Of a stretch of 6,500 nucleotides of DNA, positions 6,375 through 6,500 are shown in pieces. The DNA is taken from the NCBI GenBank assembly GCA_031278135.1, contig JAITKY010000086.1, forward strand, positions 1 through 6,500. The letters run 5' to 3'. The notes under the pieces are model-generated. The model ran no database searches. It worked only from the letters and a program-made list of their open reading frames with translations, and was not told the origin of the DNA. The translations under genes were made by a program, and so were the position numbers. Within the stretch, counting starts at the first letter, position 1, and each line of letters starts with the position of its first letter. The stretch comes from Prevotellaceae bacterium (GTDB lineage: Bacteria; Bacteroidota; Bacteroidia; Bacteroidales; UBA932).

Positions 6375-6394
6375 TAATTAAAATCGATAGATTT

Positions 6395-6500
6395 ATGAAA
6401 AATAGAATATTAATATTAATAAGTGCAATTGTTTTACATTCATGCAATAACAATAATAACATCCGTAAAGCAGCTGATGAATTATATATATCGCAAACGA
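6395..6500 (+). CDS. Lipoprotein, N-terminal part only (runs off window)
   Basis: The first 35 residues of a new gene are visible, cut by the window end. MKNRILILISAIVLHSC is a lipoprotein signal peptide: a Lys/Arg start, a hydrophobic core and a lipobox LHSC with the acylated Cys at residue 17. CNNNNN follows as a polar linker, then IRKAADELYISQT. The frame is open to the end of the window. The start is upheld by the signal peptide and by in-frame stops upstream; the DNA before it is A/T-rich without a Shine-Dalgarno site. It would be anchored in the outer or inner membrane facing the periplasm or surface. The function cannot be judged from this fragment. Confidence 0.65.
   Translation, partial: MKNRILILISAIVLHSCNNNNNIRKAADELYISQT

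Noticed and set aside
6298..6381. 27-residue frame (MLEKKKILTF...) before the lipoprotein gene
   Set aside because: It begins after an A/G-rich stretch that could pass for a ribosome site, but the product is Lys/Arg/Ile low-complexity sequence and overlaps the tail of the broken propeller-like frame. No leader-peptide features are evident.
6268..6462. 64-residue minus-strand frame overlapping the lipoprotein start
   Set aside because: It is an Ile/Leu/Phe-rich reading of A/T-rich DNA across the lipoprotein signal sequence on the other strand.
1..6500. CRISPR array, tRNA/rRNA genes, insertion sequence or a defence system
   Set aside because: No regular repeat-spacer series, cloverleaf-like sequence, transposase frame or defence-type protein was seen on either strand.

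Overview
The window looks like chromosomal DNA from a member of the Bacteroidota, most likely Bacteroidales. The grounds are a type III glutamine synthetase of the Bacteroides kind, an exact match to the Bacteroidota promoter element TAnnTTTG, weak or absent Shine-Dalgarno sites, very AT-rich intergenic DNA around moderate-GC genes, and a lipoprotein start with a Bacteroidota-style lipobox (LHSC followed by Asn). Species cannot be read from the sequence.

Layout: 1-430 is non-coding, AT-rich DNA with several short repeats and dyads. A promoter at 432-462 is followed by a leader that contains a truncated reading frame resembling the DNA-binding arm of HU proteins (about 469-642). Three closely spaced plus-strand genes follow: a TorF-like outer-membrane beta-barrel protein (655-1374), a P-II signalling protein (1390-1737) and an AmtB-type ammonium channel (1771-3228). 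A 175-base gap holding a long imperfect dyad separates them from the type III glutamine synthetase gene glnN (3404-5581), which ends at a clear intrinsic terminator (5606-5658). From 5660 to about 6390 the DNA becomes AT-rich again. It contains a REP-like small palindrome and broken frames that may be a decayed beta-propeller protein. A new lipoprotein gene starts at 6395 and runs off the window.

The four central genes form an ammonium-assimilation unit. An outer-membrane barrel could let small solutes into the periplasm, the Amt channel carries ammonium across the inner membrane, the P-II protein would gate Amt according to nitrogen and energy status, and glutamine synthetase III fixes the ammonium into glutamine. 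The parts are known families. I see no clearly novel enzyme system. The points most worth a second look are the HU-like fragment in the leader, the barrel gene joined to glnK-amt, the shortened T-loop region of the P-II protein, and the dyad overlapping a possible glnN promoter.
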